Source: Coniochaeta sp. PMI_546 (Eukaryota > Ascomycota > Sordariomycetes > Coniochaetales > Coniochaetaceae). From it: 64,000 nucleotides of DNA. The first letter of the stretch is position 1. Each line of letters begins with the position of its first letter. Below the pieces are notes generated by a model. It was not told the DNA's origin and ran no database searches. It worked only from the letters and a program-made list of their open reading frames with translations. The position numbers and the translations under genes are program-made. Of the stretch, positions 43,400 to 54,365 are shown piece after piece. The DNA lies in assembly GCA_021432605.1 (NCBI GenBank), contig MU271146.1:2542001-2606000 (forward strand). Reading direction: 5' to 3'.

Positions 43400-44798
43400 A
43401 TGAGGTACACACACCTCGCAGTAGGCCTGCTGGTCAGAGCCATCGTGGGCGTCGAGGCTCAGTCCCAGACACCGGGCCTTCACTCCCTCTTCGCCGCCTC
43501 AGGGAAATTGTTCTTCGGCACGGCGACAGACACGAATCTCTTCAACGATATTCCGTACTTGACGATTGCGAACAACAGCAATGAATTCGGTATCAGAGTA
43601 CCGGAAAACAGCCAGAAGTGGCAGCCGACCGAACCTACGGAGAACAAGTTTGTCTTTGCGAATCCGGACCGAGTAGCTCTGACGTCCAAGGCAAATCGAC
43701 AGATGTTGAGGTGCCACACGCTGACATGGCATAGTCAACTGCCCGACTTTGGTAAGGATTATTTATCCGTTGCTTCGTATGTAGGTGCCTCGTGGCCTAA
43801 CTTGGATATCAGTGCAAACCACAAACTGGACCAGAGCGACCCTGACAGCAGCAATCCAAGCGCACATCTCCAACGTTGTCGGCCATTTCAAGGGGCAGTG
43901 CTACAGCTGGGACGTTGTCAACGAAGCGCTGAACGAGAACGGCACCCTCCGCAACGACGTCTTCTTCCAGGTGCTTGGTACAGACTTCATCCCCATATCC
44001 TTCGCGGCAGCGGCCGCCGCAGACCCGGCCGCAAAGCTATACTACAATGACTTCAACCTCGAGACCAGTAAAGCGAAAGCGGATGGGGCGGTACGCATCG
44101 TCCAGCTCCTCCAGGCGGCCAAAGTCCGCATCGACGGGCTGGGCTTCCAAGCGCACCTCGATGTCGGCCGCACGCCGAACCAGACGGCTCTGACAGCCAC
44201 GCTGAACCGATTTACCGCCCTGGGACTGGAAGTCGCGTACACGGAGCTCGACATAGCGCACACGAAGTTGCCTGCTGACGCGACTGCCTTGCAGCAGCAG
44301 GCGAAGGACTACGTCACGGTAGTGGGCTCCTGTCTGGCGGTCGCCAAGTGCGTGGGCATCGTGGTGTGGGAGTTCACCGACAAGTACAGCTGGATACCGA
44401 GTACGTTCCCCGGCAAGGGCGACGCGTGTCTGTACGACGCCAATTTCACCAAGAAGCCGGCTTACACGAGCGTGTCGAACTTCCTGGCGGCTGCCGCTGC
44501 CAGTACCGTGGCGGCTACCAATGTGAGTAGTGGCGGCCCTGCAGCGGTATCGAAGACCGCGGCCGCATCAGTCTTGTCGGCTACGACGTCAGGGACACTG
44601 CGCCCGAGCGCGTCTGCTGCTACTACGTCTGTTGCTGCGGAAACAACGGGGAGCGGCAGCCAGATCGGAGTGGCAACCGTGGATTCAGGGCTGGCAAGGA
44701 GTGGTGCAGGAGGGCTCGTGGGTCTGAGTCACGGTGTTGAAGGGTTGGTCTGGTGTGTATGTGTAGCATTAGTAGGCAGTTTCCTCATGTTATTATGA
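43400..44798 (+). CDS. GH10 endo-1,4-beta-xylanase with C-terminal anchor
   Basis: Exons 43400-43751 and 43813-44798 give 445 residues. After a signal peptide (MRYTHLAVGLLVRAIVGVEA) comes a GH10 TIM barrel: F-F-G-T-A-T-D, E-F-G-I-R-V-P-E-N-S-Q-K-W, C-H-T-L-T-W-H-S-Q-L-P-D-F, the acid/base Glu in W-D-V-V-N-E-A-L, L-Y-Y-N-D-F-N-L-E, and the nucleophile Glu in Y-T-E-L-D-I-A, then W-E-F-T-D-K-Y-S-W. It should cut beta-1,4-xylan in plant walls. From about residue 350 the chain is Ser/Ala/Thr-rich and ends in a hydrophobic stretch (VWCVCVALVGSFLMLL), so a GPI anchor or surface tether is likely, uncommon for GH10. Odd points: Cys replaces the usual Gly before the His of the H-T-L-x-W-H motif, and the start of the mature domain has V-P-E-N-S rather than the usual T-x-E-N-x-M-K. 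Confidence 0.92.
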
Positions 44799-45574
44799 AG
44801 ACCATCCAAAAAATCTAGACGTTGTTAACAGGTCTCACAAGAAACATCTTGTGAGGTGCGATGAGACAGGAAGGTTTGCGGTTCCTGGTGTCATTTAGAA
44901 TAGGAGCAACCGAGGGGCAAGATGAGCACGTAGCAACTTTACACGAAAAGATGAAAAGGGAACAAAGTAGCAAAGCTCCTACGCAGCAACAAAGGACTTT
45001 CCTGTGTCCTCCTAGGCTCCTTTCCTGTGCTGCATCTCCACCATACTCCTCGCCTTGCTCATACATCGAGACGCCCGGGCTTGACATAGTCACTGCAGAT
45101 TAGGTACCTCCTGTGAATGTCCTCACACAACGGTGTTTGCGATGCGATAGATGCAATCGACATGGCCAGCCATTATCACAACTAACGCCAATGAGGGAAA
45201 GGGAGCTTTCAAACAATGCGAAGTATCGTCACCAAAAATGTCAAACAAGATATGAGGAAAGTGGTCTGCGCACGTTGTGTAGATGTCAACCTCGCGCCAG
45301 AGATCGACCGCTGTCAATTCACCAAGAGATATCTACCGAGCCAGTCCAGAAATGAGCACGACAGAGCAGAGAAGAAAGAGAGAGACCATTCGTTGCGAGA
45401 ATACAAAACATGAAAAAGCCAGAGATCCAGAACACCGGAGCCGCCAGCCCTCCCTTGTGAACACACACCGACAACCGACGGAAAGTCAAACCAGCCAAGA
45501 ACTGGGAGAGTGACGAGCTAACAACAGAAAAAGAGATCTGCCAGGAAACGCTGCTAGCGGGGCAGGAGGTTCAC
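44799..45574. other. Convergent intergenic region
   Basis: 780 bases between the GH10 stop and the CCR4 stop. AGGTACCT occurs at 45102. The frames here are short and unrecognised; only 3' flanks are expected. Confidence 0.5.
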
Positions 45575-47942
45575 CTAGCCTCTCCTATCACTGCTAGTAG
45601 ATCCGAAATCTGGTTCGGAGTGCTGTACCTGCTTCTTCTCTTTCCGGGCCTTGATAGCAAATTCTCCCAAAATCTGAATGTGGTCGGCTGGGAAGTGATA
45701 GTGAGGGAACCCGGGAACACGCTTGAGATAATTACGATCAGGAGGCCCGAGCAGGCTGATTACCTCGAGCGTGTTAGTTGAGTACCAGATGTAGTCGATC
45801 ACCTCGGCGAATCCAGGGACGTAGTTGGTGAAGATCAGCTCGTCGGGGGTGTCCTTCAGGGGCGCATAGGCCGAGCGAAGGCTGAATGGATGCTCAGCGC
45901 CGTCCCGAGTAAGTGTTCCGTACTGGTACGATTTCAACTCCTTGTGGTCCGGTGCTACCCGCCCTGTGGACAGAAACTCGTAGACACTGCTGTCCGCCGT
46001 AGAGTTGTAGTCGCCACACACGAAAAGGGGTATGTCGGTGTTGCTTCGGTACTCTTGTGAAGGTGCTGGGTCAGGGAGCTCCTTCCGCTTCTCCTGGCCG
46101 TCTTCGAAGACCGTCGGTACCTGCATGTTCTTCTTGTCCTTGATAGCGGGCAACCGTACGTATCGCTCAGCGAGCTTGGTGACATTTTCCATCAAAATAG
46201 CTGTCTGAACAAGCTTCACGTCAGCCAGGGTCGGCTCCCAGGCCAAATGAGTGCACGCCACGATCATGCGCGCTCCCGTTGCCCTGCTCTCGAATAAACA
46301 GATGATGCCGATGTTGTCCTTTGGCATCACGCGGTTGAAGATGTCGTGTTGCGTCTTCATGTCTGGTCGATTGATGGCAATCGTAGCATAATCAATGAGC
46401 TGCTTGTCTAGCAGGATGAGCTTGCTTGCTTTCCAAAAGACCGCACAACCGTCGACGCCCTGAGCATCCTTTTCTGACATTGTCTTGGCCTTCGGGCGGG
46501 GCCATTGAATGCCTTTGTAGTCGTTTAGAGCTAGTTCGGGTGTAAAGAACTCCCTGTAGACATCAGTCGCCATTTCCTGGAGACAGAGGATGTCTGCGTC
46601 CCGACGGCGAATCTCTTCTAGAATCTCCTGCTTCCGATAGTCCCAGCTCAGAGCCCCACTAGGCGTATAACCGTAGGTCTGGCCGGTTGCATACTTGTCG
46701 CAGAGGATGTTCCACGAGAACACCTTGATTCGCTCTAGATGGGGGGCTACATCCTCCTGAATGATGATGTCCCTCCGGGGTTCGGGAGGCGGAGGAACTG
46801 TGTGAATTAGTATAGCCGAGCCTTGTAACATCCATTGAGGGGGGAAACTTACTTGGCGCTGATTCACGAAGCAAGTTGATCAAGCTCTTCGTTCCCCGCT
46901 CCATGATTTCGTCTTTGAGGTCTTGTTGAAGAGGATTTCCGTCGATACCTAGCATCTCCAGGTGGTATAGCGATCCAAGTTCATGTGGCAGGTGGCTGAT
47001 GTGATTGTCGAAGAGATATAGTTGCTTCATATTCGTGCACATGCCAATCTCAGGGGGCAGCTCGGTGATCTGGTTGTAAGAAGCTTCCAAAAGCCGGAGT
47101 TGACGCAACTGACCGATGCCGGCAGGTATGGAAGTCAGCCTGTTCGATGCGACGTACAACTCTGCCAGGAATGTATAAGCGAAGAGAGCCGGTGATAGGA
47201 TACGGAGACCCTGGCCACTCATGTCAAGATTATGCCAGTCCTGTCGTTTCGTTGCATCATCAACGCTCCAAGGACGCCTCCTCTCCTCATCTGTACGCGA
47301 CGGAGGGGATGAGCTCCGGTTAGCCGCACTAGACTGGAGGATCCCCCGGTTCTCGGGAGCCTTGAGACGGGCCCAGTAATGCGGCTGGCCGTTGATCATA
47401 GCAGTATTGGCACGTTCGGCTTCCTTGTGCAACCGCAACTGATCGGCCCAATGCTCGGTGATTTGCTGAGCCTGGCCACCCCGAGTGGTCGGTCCACTAT
47501 GGCCATTCTGTACGCTGTTCGTTGAGAAAGGACTCGAGTTGGAGAGGACGCCGCTCGAGTAGGCTGAATGCTGGCTGATGACATTGCTGGTCAGGCCATG
47601 GGCGCCATGGTCGGCCTGGATCGCCTGATGATGTTGGGTATGGGTTTGTTGGTGCTGATGGGCCTGCTGCTGGTAGTTGTAGATCATAGGCAGGCGCTGT
47701 CCAGCGGGTGCGCCGTTGAGACGATTGTTGTGCCCCTGCTGATGGTTTTGGCCGTACATGCCTCGTGGATGTTTGTTGGGGGAACTCGGGCGGGGAGATT
47801 TTGATGGAGACGGCGGTTCAGCCGCGAAATGACTCAAAAGAGAGTTGAGAAGAATGCCGTTGGCTATGGAGCTGCTAGAGCTGTATTGCGAATATACCGG
47901 GTTTCCGACAGGCTGCTGCAGATACCGGTAACCATCTGCCAT
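45575..47942 (-). CDS. ccr4: CCR4 deadenylase, catalytic subunit of CCR4-NOT
   Basis: Exon 1 47942-46853 and exon 2 46797-45575 give 770 residues; the 55-nt intron (GTAAGT ... ACTAAT ... CACAG) falls between the two domains. The N-terminal 200 residues are Ser/Gln/His-rich and low in complexity. Leucine-rich repeats follow at about 240-335 (L-A-E-L-Y-V-A-S-N-R-L, L-R-L-L-E-A-S-Y-N-Q-I, M-K-Q-L-Y-L-F-D-N-H-I), which in yeast bind Pop2/Caf1. The endonuclease/exonuclease/phosphatase domain fills the C-terminal half, with V-F-S-W-N-I-L-C-D-K-Y-A, the metal-binding Glu in D-I-L-C-L-Q-E-M, T-H-L-A-W, V-C-G-D-Y-N-S, and P-A-D-H near the end. It shortens poly(A) tails of mRNA in the cytoplasm. All expected catalytic residues are visible. 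Confidence 0.95.
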
Positions 47943-49020
47943 ATGGATGTGTCATGCGCAGCGCACAGCCTGAGAGAGCGATAGGCCGGGCTGAAAGATG
48001 ATAGTATCGCTAAGAGGCAGACTGACGGACCATGCGTCGGATGGAAGGCGGATCTCTGGTAGTCACTAGTTGATAGAAGGGAGTAGAGGGTTTCGCGGAC
48101 TTTTCTTCCGGCATTGAAGGCGATCGCGAGGTAAAGCTCTGCCGAGGACGTGGTCGACTGTAGGCTTACAAGGCCATGCAGTTATCGTTAGATCACAAAG
48201 GAGGCAGGCTGTTGAGCGTGGTCTCGTCGGGGAGAGATAGCGATGATACGGACTGTCGAAGCAAGACGGTGTGATGATGGTCAAGCTAGAGAATGGAAAG
48301 TAATGTGAGCGGGGGTTATCAAGAGGGATCGAGTCTCGCAAGAGACGTAACGATAATTACGCAACAAAGTTCGAGGTCTTGTTAGGCACTCAAATGAACC
48401 CGCCAGGTAAACCGCCAGGTGAATGAGTTTGCATCTGCCCTAAGGCTATTGAAGTGAAGATGCCGGACAGCAGCGGGGTTGGGAAGAGAAACAAGGATAG
48501 GACGAAGAGACGCGACGAGGAAGATGGTGGATTCAGGGGATTGAGAATGGTTAAACTCACACAAAAAGAATGTGCCCAATGGCTAATGCTGTTGATGTTT
48601 TTTATTCTGTGTTATTGACAGTGGTAAAGGTATACTCGTGGCGAAGAATACGACTTGACAATGGGAGGTTGATCAATGACTCCAGTCCGTGATCAAGCTG
48701 TCTTCAACTGTCGTCTCTCTTCTGTGCTCAGGCCGCGACCTTGCAAAGCTGAAGCAGCCCACTCCTGGTCCGTGCTTGGATTACATAACAGCCAGCCTCG
48801 TCGGATACCTGGTTTTTGAAGTGGGTCTAATGACGGAAACGGACTGTGGCTCGAGGTACCTCAGGTACCTAGTGGCGTTGGGGGGCTGAAATGTGGCTGA
48901 CGCACATGTCGACCCTGGATGACGAAAGCGTACATGCTCCATGACTTGCTAAGGTACCTTACTCACATGTGATTGAACTTCGACCACATTTCCAGCTCAA
49001 CCTGTTCCACCTCGAATCCC
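47943..49020. other. Divergent promoter region with three AGGTACCT palindromes
   Basis: 1.08 kb between the CCR4 start (leftward) and the 49-kb gene start (rightward). The first 400 bases are probably CCR4 leader and promoter. Three copies of AGGTACCT lie at 48854, 48863 and 48952, nearer the rightward gene. No gene recognised. Confidence 0.5.
48854..48870. repeat. Paired AGGTACCT palindromes
   Basis: Two copies of the perfect palindrome AGGTACCT separated by one base, with a third at 48952. Further copies are at 6331, 20767, 28887 and 45102, all outside genes. Confidence 0.7.
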
Positions 49021-49934
49021 ATGTCAACGATGGCAGCGTCGAAATCATCAAGCTCTACCTTGGCTACTTCAGTAGCATCACAGGATGACCCGACCGTACA
49101 ATTCACCAATCTAGAAGAGCTCTTCCAGGCCATCGATTGCGTTTCTGGTGATTGTCTCGTCGTTAAAGGTATAGGAACGTCTGCTTGAATTTTCAATATA
49201 CTGAATACTAATTATTAGGTGTTTCGCATGCCGCATATCAAGAGATCGAACGAACCCCTCGCAAGTTTCGCTTTCATTACCGCGCCAACATAGGCATCTT
49301 GATCGTCACAGTTCCAACTCAGACACACGAAGCACTCCACAAGGGGATTTACAACGCCTTGCAATTGGAGCTTTTCCGAAGAGGGATAGAGAGCAGTTGG
49401 TATGATATTGGCGCTTCGACCTATCGAGGCAGAGGAAATGACAGAGACGATCGTGGGGAAGGCGACTCTGCTGGCGGTCCTTACCCGGAGCGTGCCTCTC
49501 TCGGCTGTTGGCCCACACTTGTTGTTGAGGCTGGATTCTCTCAGTCTTTGACCCGGTTACGCGCGCGAAAAGATTGGTGGTTCTCGGCGTCCGATCATCA
49601 GGTTAAGATTGTTCTTCTGGTCAAGTTTGGTCACCAAGGTCGTCCCGAGATCTTGATCGAGAAGTGGGAAGAAGAGCCACGAGAGACTCGACAAGGCGCT
49701 ACAACAACACGATATGCTGCTGCCCTACAGTCTCGATTACGGCAGTCTATCACTATTACCCGGGACACGGCTATGAACACGGTATCGTACCAAGTTGCTA
49801 GAGGCGCCTTGGTCCTATCATTCAGGCTGTTGTTCCTCCGAAATCCAAGCATCCAAGAGGGTGGGGATATCATTATTACGGTTCCTCAGCTTGTGGAATT
49901 TGCACAACGTACTTGGCAGCTCGTTCCGGAGTAG
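49021..49934 (+). CDS. Fungal unknown protein with a possible nuclease-like fold
   Basis: Exons 49021-49168 and 49219-49934 give 287 residues; the 50-nt intron ends in CTAATTATTAG. An ATG at 49030 is an alternative start. The N-terminal 25 residues are Ser/Thr-rich. From residue 50 the chain alternates strands and helices: H-Y-R-A-N-I-G-I-L-I-V-T-V-P-T, then helix, then C-W-P-T-L-V-V-E-A-G-F-S-Q-S-L-x-R-L-R, D-W-W-F-S-A-S, V-K-I-V-L-L-V-K-F, and I-L-I-E-K-W-E. This W-P-T-L-V-x-E-x-G-x-S and V-K-I-V-L-L ... I-E-K-W pattern recurs in many uncharacterised ascomycete proteins. The acidic residue before a Gly and a following beta strand are reminiscent of PD-(D/E)xK nucleases, but that is a guess. 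No signal peptide. Confidence 0.72.
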
Positions 49935-51447
49935 GCGAGATTGTTGGCCAATCAAAAATTGGCATACTCGACATCGACACGAAGATTACAGCTGTCACTT
50001 GCTCAGTGTACCATAGTATGAGTGATGCAACCTCAGAACACGCACAAGACTCGCAGGATGATCAAAGTGTAGCTCCCAAAATAGGAAGCGAGTATTCTTG
50101 TTTTTGGCTGCCATTCTACACGTGTATGCAGGGCGTCCCGAGCCTATGAGAATTCACAGCTGACCATGGGGCATGCGCTCCAAGGAAAAGCAGAACACGG
50201 TAAGGTCCCATAGGTACCAAAGTGAGAAGAGAGACGCACAGGGACAATAAGTGACCTCCTGCCAACCAGTGAACTACATACAGGCCAATCAGCTGTGCAA
50301 GGGACGTCAAATGCTCAATACACTAGAATACCTGCAGCATGTTCGGGACGAGGAGAGACGATCCGGAAAGCCCACAAATCCGGTGAACTGGTGGCCGCAG
50401 CTAGTCCGAAATGGCCAATCTGGGAGCGTCGTTGACACCTGGCTGGAGTCCTAGACTGGTGATAATGCGGGGAAGGACACCAACGAACCGACCGACCAGC
50501 AGGGCCTTTCGCCATTTCGGTTCTCTCTTCCATGGTCCACCCACACCTTCAGCGCTGCTTTCAATGCCAGCAAGACAAGGTGAGAATAAGTCCGGCTGTT
50601 ATGGCACGCCTTACTGGAAGGGACAAGGAAACCCGTGGACCTACTCCGCCAGATCTGGGTTACCAATGCCGGCAGTCTGTTGCCGATGGGCATGTATGTA
50701 CTCAGCAGCCATATATATGGGTTGATGGACCCCTTGTGCCTGTCCTCCACGACAAGACTTGCCTCCGACCTGGCGTCGAGCTTATTCGAGGTACAAGTCC
50801 GCCCTGCAATCACATGCCGACACGGGTTGTTTCCGGTAAGGGAAGAAGCACTCCGTCCTTCAACCTACAGATCAACACACTATGTCGACCAGGACCCAAA
50901 GGGAGAGAACATATCAAACACGAACTGTCCCTATGAGTCTATCCCTGGAACGCGGACCATCTAGACATTCCATGCCACTTCTTAAGAGGTAAAGCATCTT
51001 GACCCAAAGGTGTCGACGAAGAAAGGTCATTACAGTACGCACGGTTCGAGGTCCGGAACCGAAAGGCACGAGACCCCGCCAGGGGAAGAGAAATAAAGAG
51101 TTGGCAGCCCGATACGCTTGCAACTCGGCGAAGCCAAGTCCTCGCCCTCTCTCAGTTGCAGGCTGATCACAGTACCGTGAGCCTTTGTGCCAGTCGACCA
51201 TCCTGCTGAGTGCGGATCTGCGCCAGTATGAGAGGTGAATAAGGGAGGCCTAAAAGCGCGACGGACGACACTTGGAGGGGGAAATCGAGCCCGCAATTTT
51301 GTTGCCTGTAGGTTTTCTTCGGCGGCCCTGCAGCACAGCGGAGTTCGACCCGGCGGGGTAAATAGGGGGTTTGTGGGTTTCCTGATCCGCATTGCTACTA
51401 GGTATACAGCGGCCTGGGACGCCAAAATCGCGCTGTGATTGGCCAGG
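49935..51447. other. Intergenic stretch, no gene recognised
   Basis: 1.5 kb between two rightward genes. Overlapping frames on both strands (50411-50964 plus, 50451-50813 minus, 51030-51497 minus) have no recognisable content. The last 200 bases should hold the methyltransferase promoter. Confidence 0.45.
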
Positions 51448-53778
51448 ATGGAGTATTCGTGGGGATATGCCGCTGCGAGGACCCCTTTACCAAACACCTA
51501 CCAGCACCGCCCACCTCGACCGTCACCGTCACCCTCGCTATCGCCGTCGTCATCATCAGGATCACGAGACAAACGACAACAGCACGACGAGGAAGAGTCG
51601 CAAAAGGTAGACGGACAGGAAGAAGAGGCTTCACAGGATAATGAGAGGCGGCGGAATGATAAATCCATTGGAGGGCGACCACCGCTACAGCCACCACCAC
51701 TTGACCCCCACTTCTATCCACCGTTCCTCCGTCCAAGTCGTCCGACTCGCTCCAATTCTACCTCTCAGGTAACGGCGTCCCGGAGACGGCCGCGGATTCT
51801 CGGTCACGTACGGACGTCAAGCAGCAGCTCGCGGAGTCAGTCGTCCAACGAAACAGTGGTGCTGCAGCACTACCAACTCGAGGCTGGAACTTCGACCCAC
51901 CAAGCAGGAGGAGTACCACCTGCTGTAACGTCGGAACGGATGTCTGGGTCTGGGTCAGGGTCTGGGTCGGTCAAATACTACCAAACAAAGCAGCTGCCTG
52001 CCACTCCTCGCCTCGAAACACAGGACAAACCTGGCAGAGGCGAAGACGACAAAATTAACAAGAGCAAGACGACCGCCACAACGTTGGCACCAAAGACAGG
52101 TAGCGCGTCTGAGCCAACATCTGCACGAACGCCGTCTTCGGCAACAACACCGCGGCTACCCTTCACCTTCTCCTTTCCGATATCAGGGTCCGAAGCATCA
52201 CCCCTAGCAGCAGGTCTCTATTCCCGACCGCCGCCGGCCCAACAACAACAACATGCAGCCATGGTGCCAGACCATACGTCGTATCAGGGCAAGGTCCCTC
52301 CAGCTGCGGGGATCAGCACTCCCTTCGCCATCCCGTCCTCGTCCTCAGCCGCAGCAGCTGCCGCCGCTAGTCGAGCTGAGAGCATAAGCAGCACCTCCGG
52401 TGCAACAACACACAGCGGCCGAACAGTGTTCTCAAGCGAGCCGCCCTCCGGCGCCGACCTAGCAGCCCTGCAACAACGACCATTTGTCGTCCGCAACGGC
52501 CGCTCCTACATCGCCGATCCGACCCTCCACTACCCTCTACCCGTCGACCTGGCCGAGCTACACCGCCAGAGTCTCAGGACCCTCCTCCTATTCCAACTGT
52601 TCGGCGGACCAGTCTGCTCGCCCGTCTTCTCCAACAGGCCGCCCACACGTGTTCTCGAAGTCGGCTGCGGATCCGCGTTCTGGAGCATGATGTGCCATCG
52701 GTACTACGCACGACACGGGCACACAAACATATCCTTCACCGGCATCGATATAGCGCCCATAGCCCCGGGGGCGAGCGGACATGGGACGAGCACAAAGGCC
52801 GCCTCGACGGTGCCCGGCGACGACGGCGGCCGTGGCGGAAACAGAGCATCGGCTTCCTCGAATCTGTCCGGCATCGACGGCAAGCCGGACAAGGATATGC
52901 GGTGGCGCTTCGTGCAGCACGATATGCGCCGCCTGCCCTGGCCGTTCGCTGACGGCGAGTTCGACCTGGTGATGGTGAAGGATATGTCGCTCGCAACACC
53001 GCTGGCGCTGCAGCAGACGCTTATAGATGAATATGTGCGGCTGCTACGACCGGGCGGCGTGCTGGAGATCTGGGAGAGCGATTATACTCTCCGCATGCTC
53101 AGGCCGCATGTCCCGCACGGCGGACAGCAGAGTTCGCAGCAGGCGCAGAAATCGACGAGACCGCAAGAGGAGTCTGACGATGATACGGAGGAGGACTCGG
53201 ATAGTGAGGAGGATGAGTACGAGGCTGCTGCTAATCTGGGAGCCTACCTGATGACGGCTAACACTCCTCTGTCGGCGCCGACGAACAACTTTTTGATCGA
53301 GTACAACGGATGGGTGGCCAAGGCGCTCGAGGCGAGATCGCTCTCGGCTGTGCCGTGCACCCTTATTGGGTCATTGCTACTACAGGAGGTCGAGACTTTG
53401 TCGGGCTTAGGGTCCAAACGGCTGGCTGTGCCACTATCGGAAGTCCGTTGGGAGAGAGAGGGTGTTGGAGGTGTGGTCACCAAGGACGGAAAGAGTTATA
53501 TCGAGTCTACCAAAGGCTATCGAGGGGGGAAGAGAAATGAGGCCGCTGCTGGAAGACCGCTGGGACCGGGGCAGGCGGCGGTCAGACGGACGGCGTTGTT
53601 GACTGTTGTGATGCAGATACAGAGTTTGGAAGCCGTCTTACGCGAGGTCAGCGGGAAGAGCCAGGATGAGTGGGATGGGTGGTGCGGCAAGATGATGAAT
53701 GATCTGGTCAAGGAGAATGGTACCAGCTGGGGCGAATGTCTTGAGACTGGGGCTTGGTGGGCGAGGAAGAAGGCGTGA
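51448..53778 (+). CDS. Large SAM-dependent methyltransferase with disordered N-terminus
   Basis: A single exon of 776 residues; the in-frame sequence upstream of the ATG at 51448 has no earlier ATG after the stop at 51436. Residues 1-340 are low in complexity: Pro, Ser, Arg, Gln, with a TCTGGG-type repeat near 51940 giving Ser-Gly. The class I methyltransferase core begins about residue 400 with V-L-E-V-G-C-G-S-A-F-W (SAM-binding motif I), then F-T-G-I-D-I-A-P, an inserted Gly/Ser/Ala-rich loop of about 45 residues, W-R-F-V-Q-H-D-M-R-R-L-P-W-P, F-D-L-V-M-V-K-D-M and L-L-R-P-G-G-V-L-E-I-W-E. A strongly acidic stretch (about 574-594, Asp/Glu/Ser) and a helical C-terminus follow. The type is common among fungal putative methyltransferases; substrate unknown. 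Confidence 0.85.
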   Translation: MEYSWGYAAARTPLPNTYQHRPPRPSPSPSLSPSSSSGSRDKRQQHDEEESQKVDGQEEEASQDNERRRNDKSIGGRPPLQPPPLDPHFYPPFLRPSRPTRSNSTSQVTASRRRPRILGHVRTSSSSSRSQSSNETVVLQHYQLEAGTSTHQAGGVPPAVTSERMSGSGSGSGSVKYYQTKQLPATPRLETQDKPGRGEDDKINKSKTTATTLAPKTGSASEPTSARTPSSATTPRLPFTFSFPISGSEASPLAAGLYSRPPPAQQQQHAAMVPDHTSYQGKVPPAAGISTPFAIPSSSSAAAAAAASRAESISSTSGATTHSGRTVFSSEPPSGADLAALQQRPFVVRNGRSYIADPTLHYPLPVDLAELHRQSLRTLLLFQLFGGPVCSPVFSNRPPTRVLEVGCGSAFWSMMCHRYYARHGHTNISFTGIDIAPIAPGASGHGTSTKAASTVPGDDGGRGGNRASASSNLSGIDGKPDKDMRWRFVQHDMRRLPWPFADGEFDLVMVKDMSLATPLALQQTLIDEYVRLLRPGGVLEIWESDYTLRMLRPHVPHGGQQSSQQAQKSTRPQEESDDDTEEDSDSEEDEYEAAANLGAYLMTANTPLSAPTNNFLIEYNGWVAKALEARSLSAVPCTLIGSLLLQEVETLSGLGSKRLAVPLSEVRWEREGVGGVVTKDGKSYIESTKGYRGGKRNEAAAGRPLGPGQAAVRRTALLTVVMQIQSLEAVLREVSGKSQDEWDGWCGKMMNDLVKENGTSWGECLETGAWWARKKA

Positions 53779-54309
53779 GGGTTCTTTCTCACATATCTGG
53801 CATTGAACCATGCTATCAACGCACTCCGTCTTTGTCGAAAAAGTAGGACTGCAACTCCTTAACGCCAGCCGGCGGGGCAACGCATCTCTCTCACCATCCC
53901 ATCACAACTCATCAGAGCCTCTTCTCTCACACCTCACGCCCCGTCATACCGCTTCCTCAACGTGCGGTATCGTTTGAGATAGTACCTATGCACCACGTCC
54001 AGAACGATTAGCCGGCTATCGTTTCTTGGGATCTGACGAGAAAAGACATGGACCTCGAATCGATAGGAAACTTTGTAGATGGCAAGGCGCAAGGATGGAA
54101 TGTTTGTATGTTTAGGCCGCGAGCACTTGCTTGAGCTTCAGCATGGCCTAGGCTTTCTCTTTACAGCCAGTCGGAACGCATATCTCCTTCTCTGTACATA
54201 ATCTGATGATAGTCTGTTCATAGGGAAGGCATGGCCCCGAAGGAATTCGAACTGTGATCAACCATTCTTCTTGTGGACAGATCTCGCTCTCTGACTTCCA
54301 GGGAAGGTG
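53779..54309. other. Convergent intergenic region
   Basis: 530 bases between the methyltransferase stop and the visible end of the leftward LYR-motif gene, whose missing last exon may lie in the right part of this stretch. Confidence 0.4.
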
Positions 54310-54365
54310 TATATTCTATGCCGCTGTTCATGACATTTCCTAAAACAAAAAGAGAATATACTTAC

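Noticed and set aside
51340-51362. tRNA T-loop-like GTTCGACCC
   Set aside because: No matching acceptor, D or anticodon arms nearby.
54340-54365. 26-nt intron in the LYR gene (GTAAG...TTTTAG)
   Set aside because: Too short for a fungal spliceosomal intron, and the resulting tail does not fit the family.
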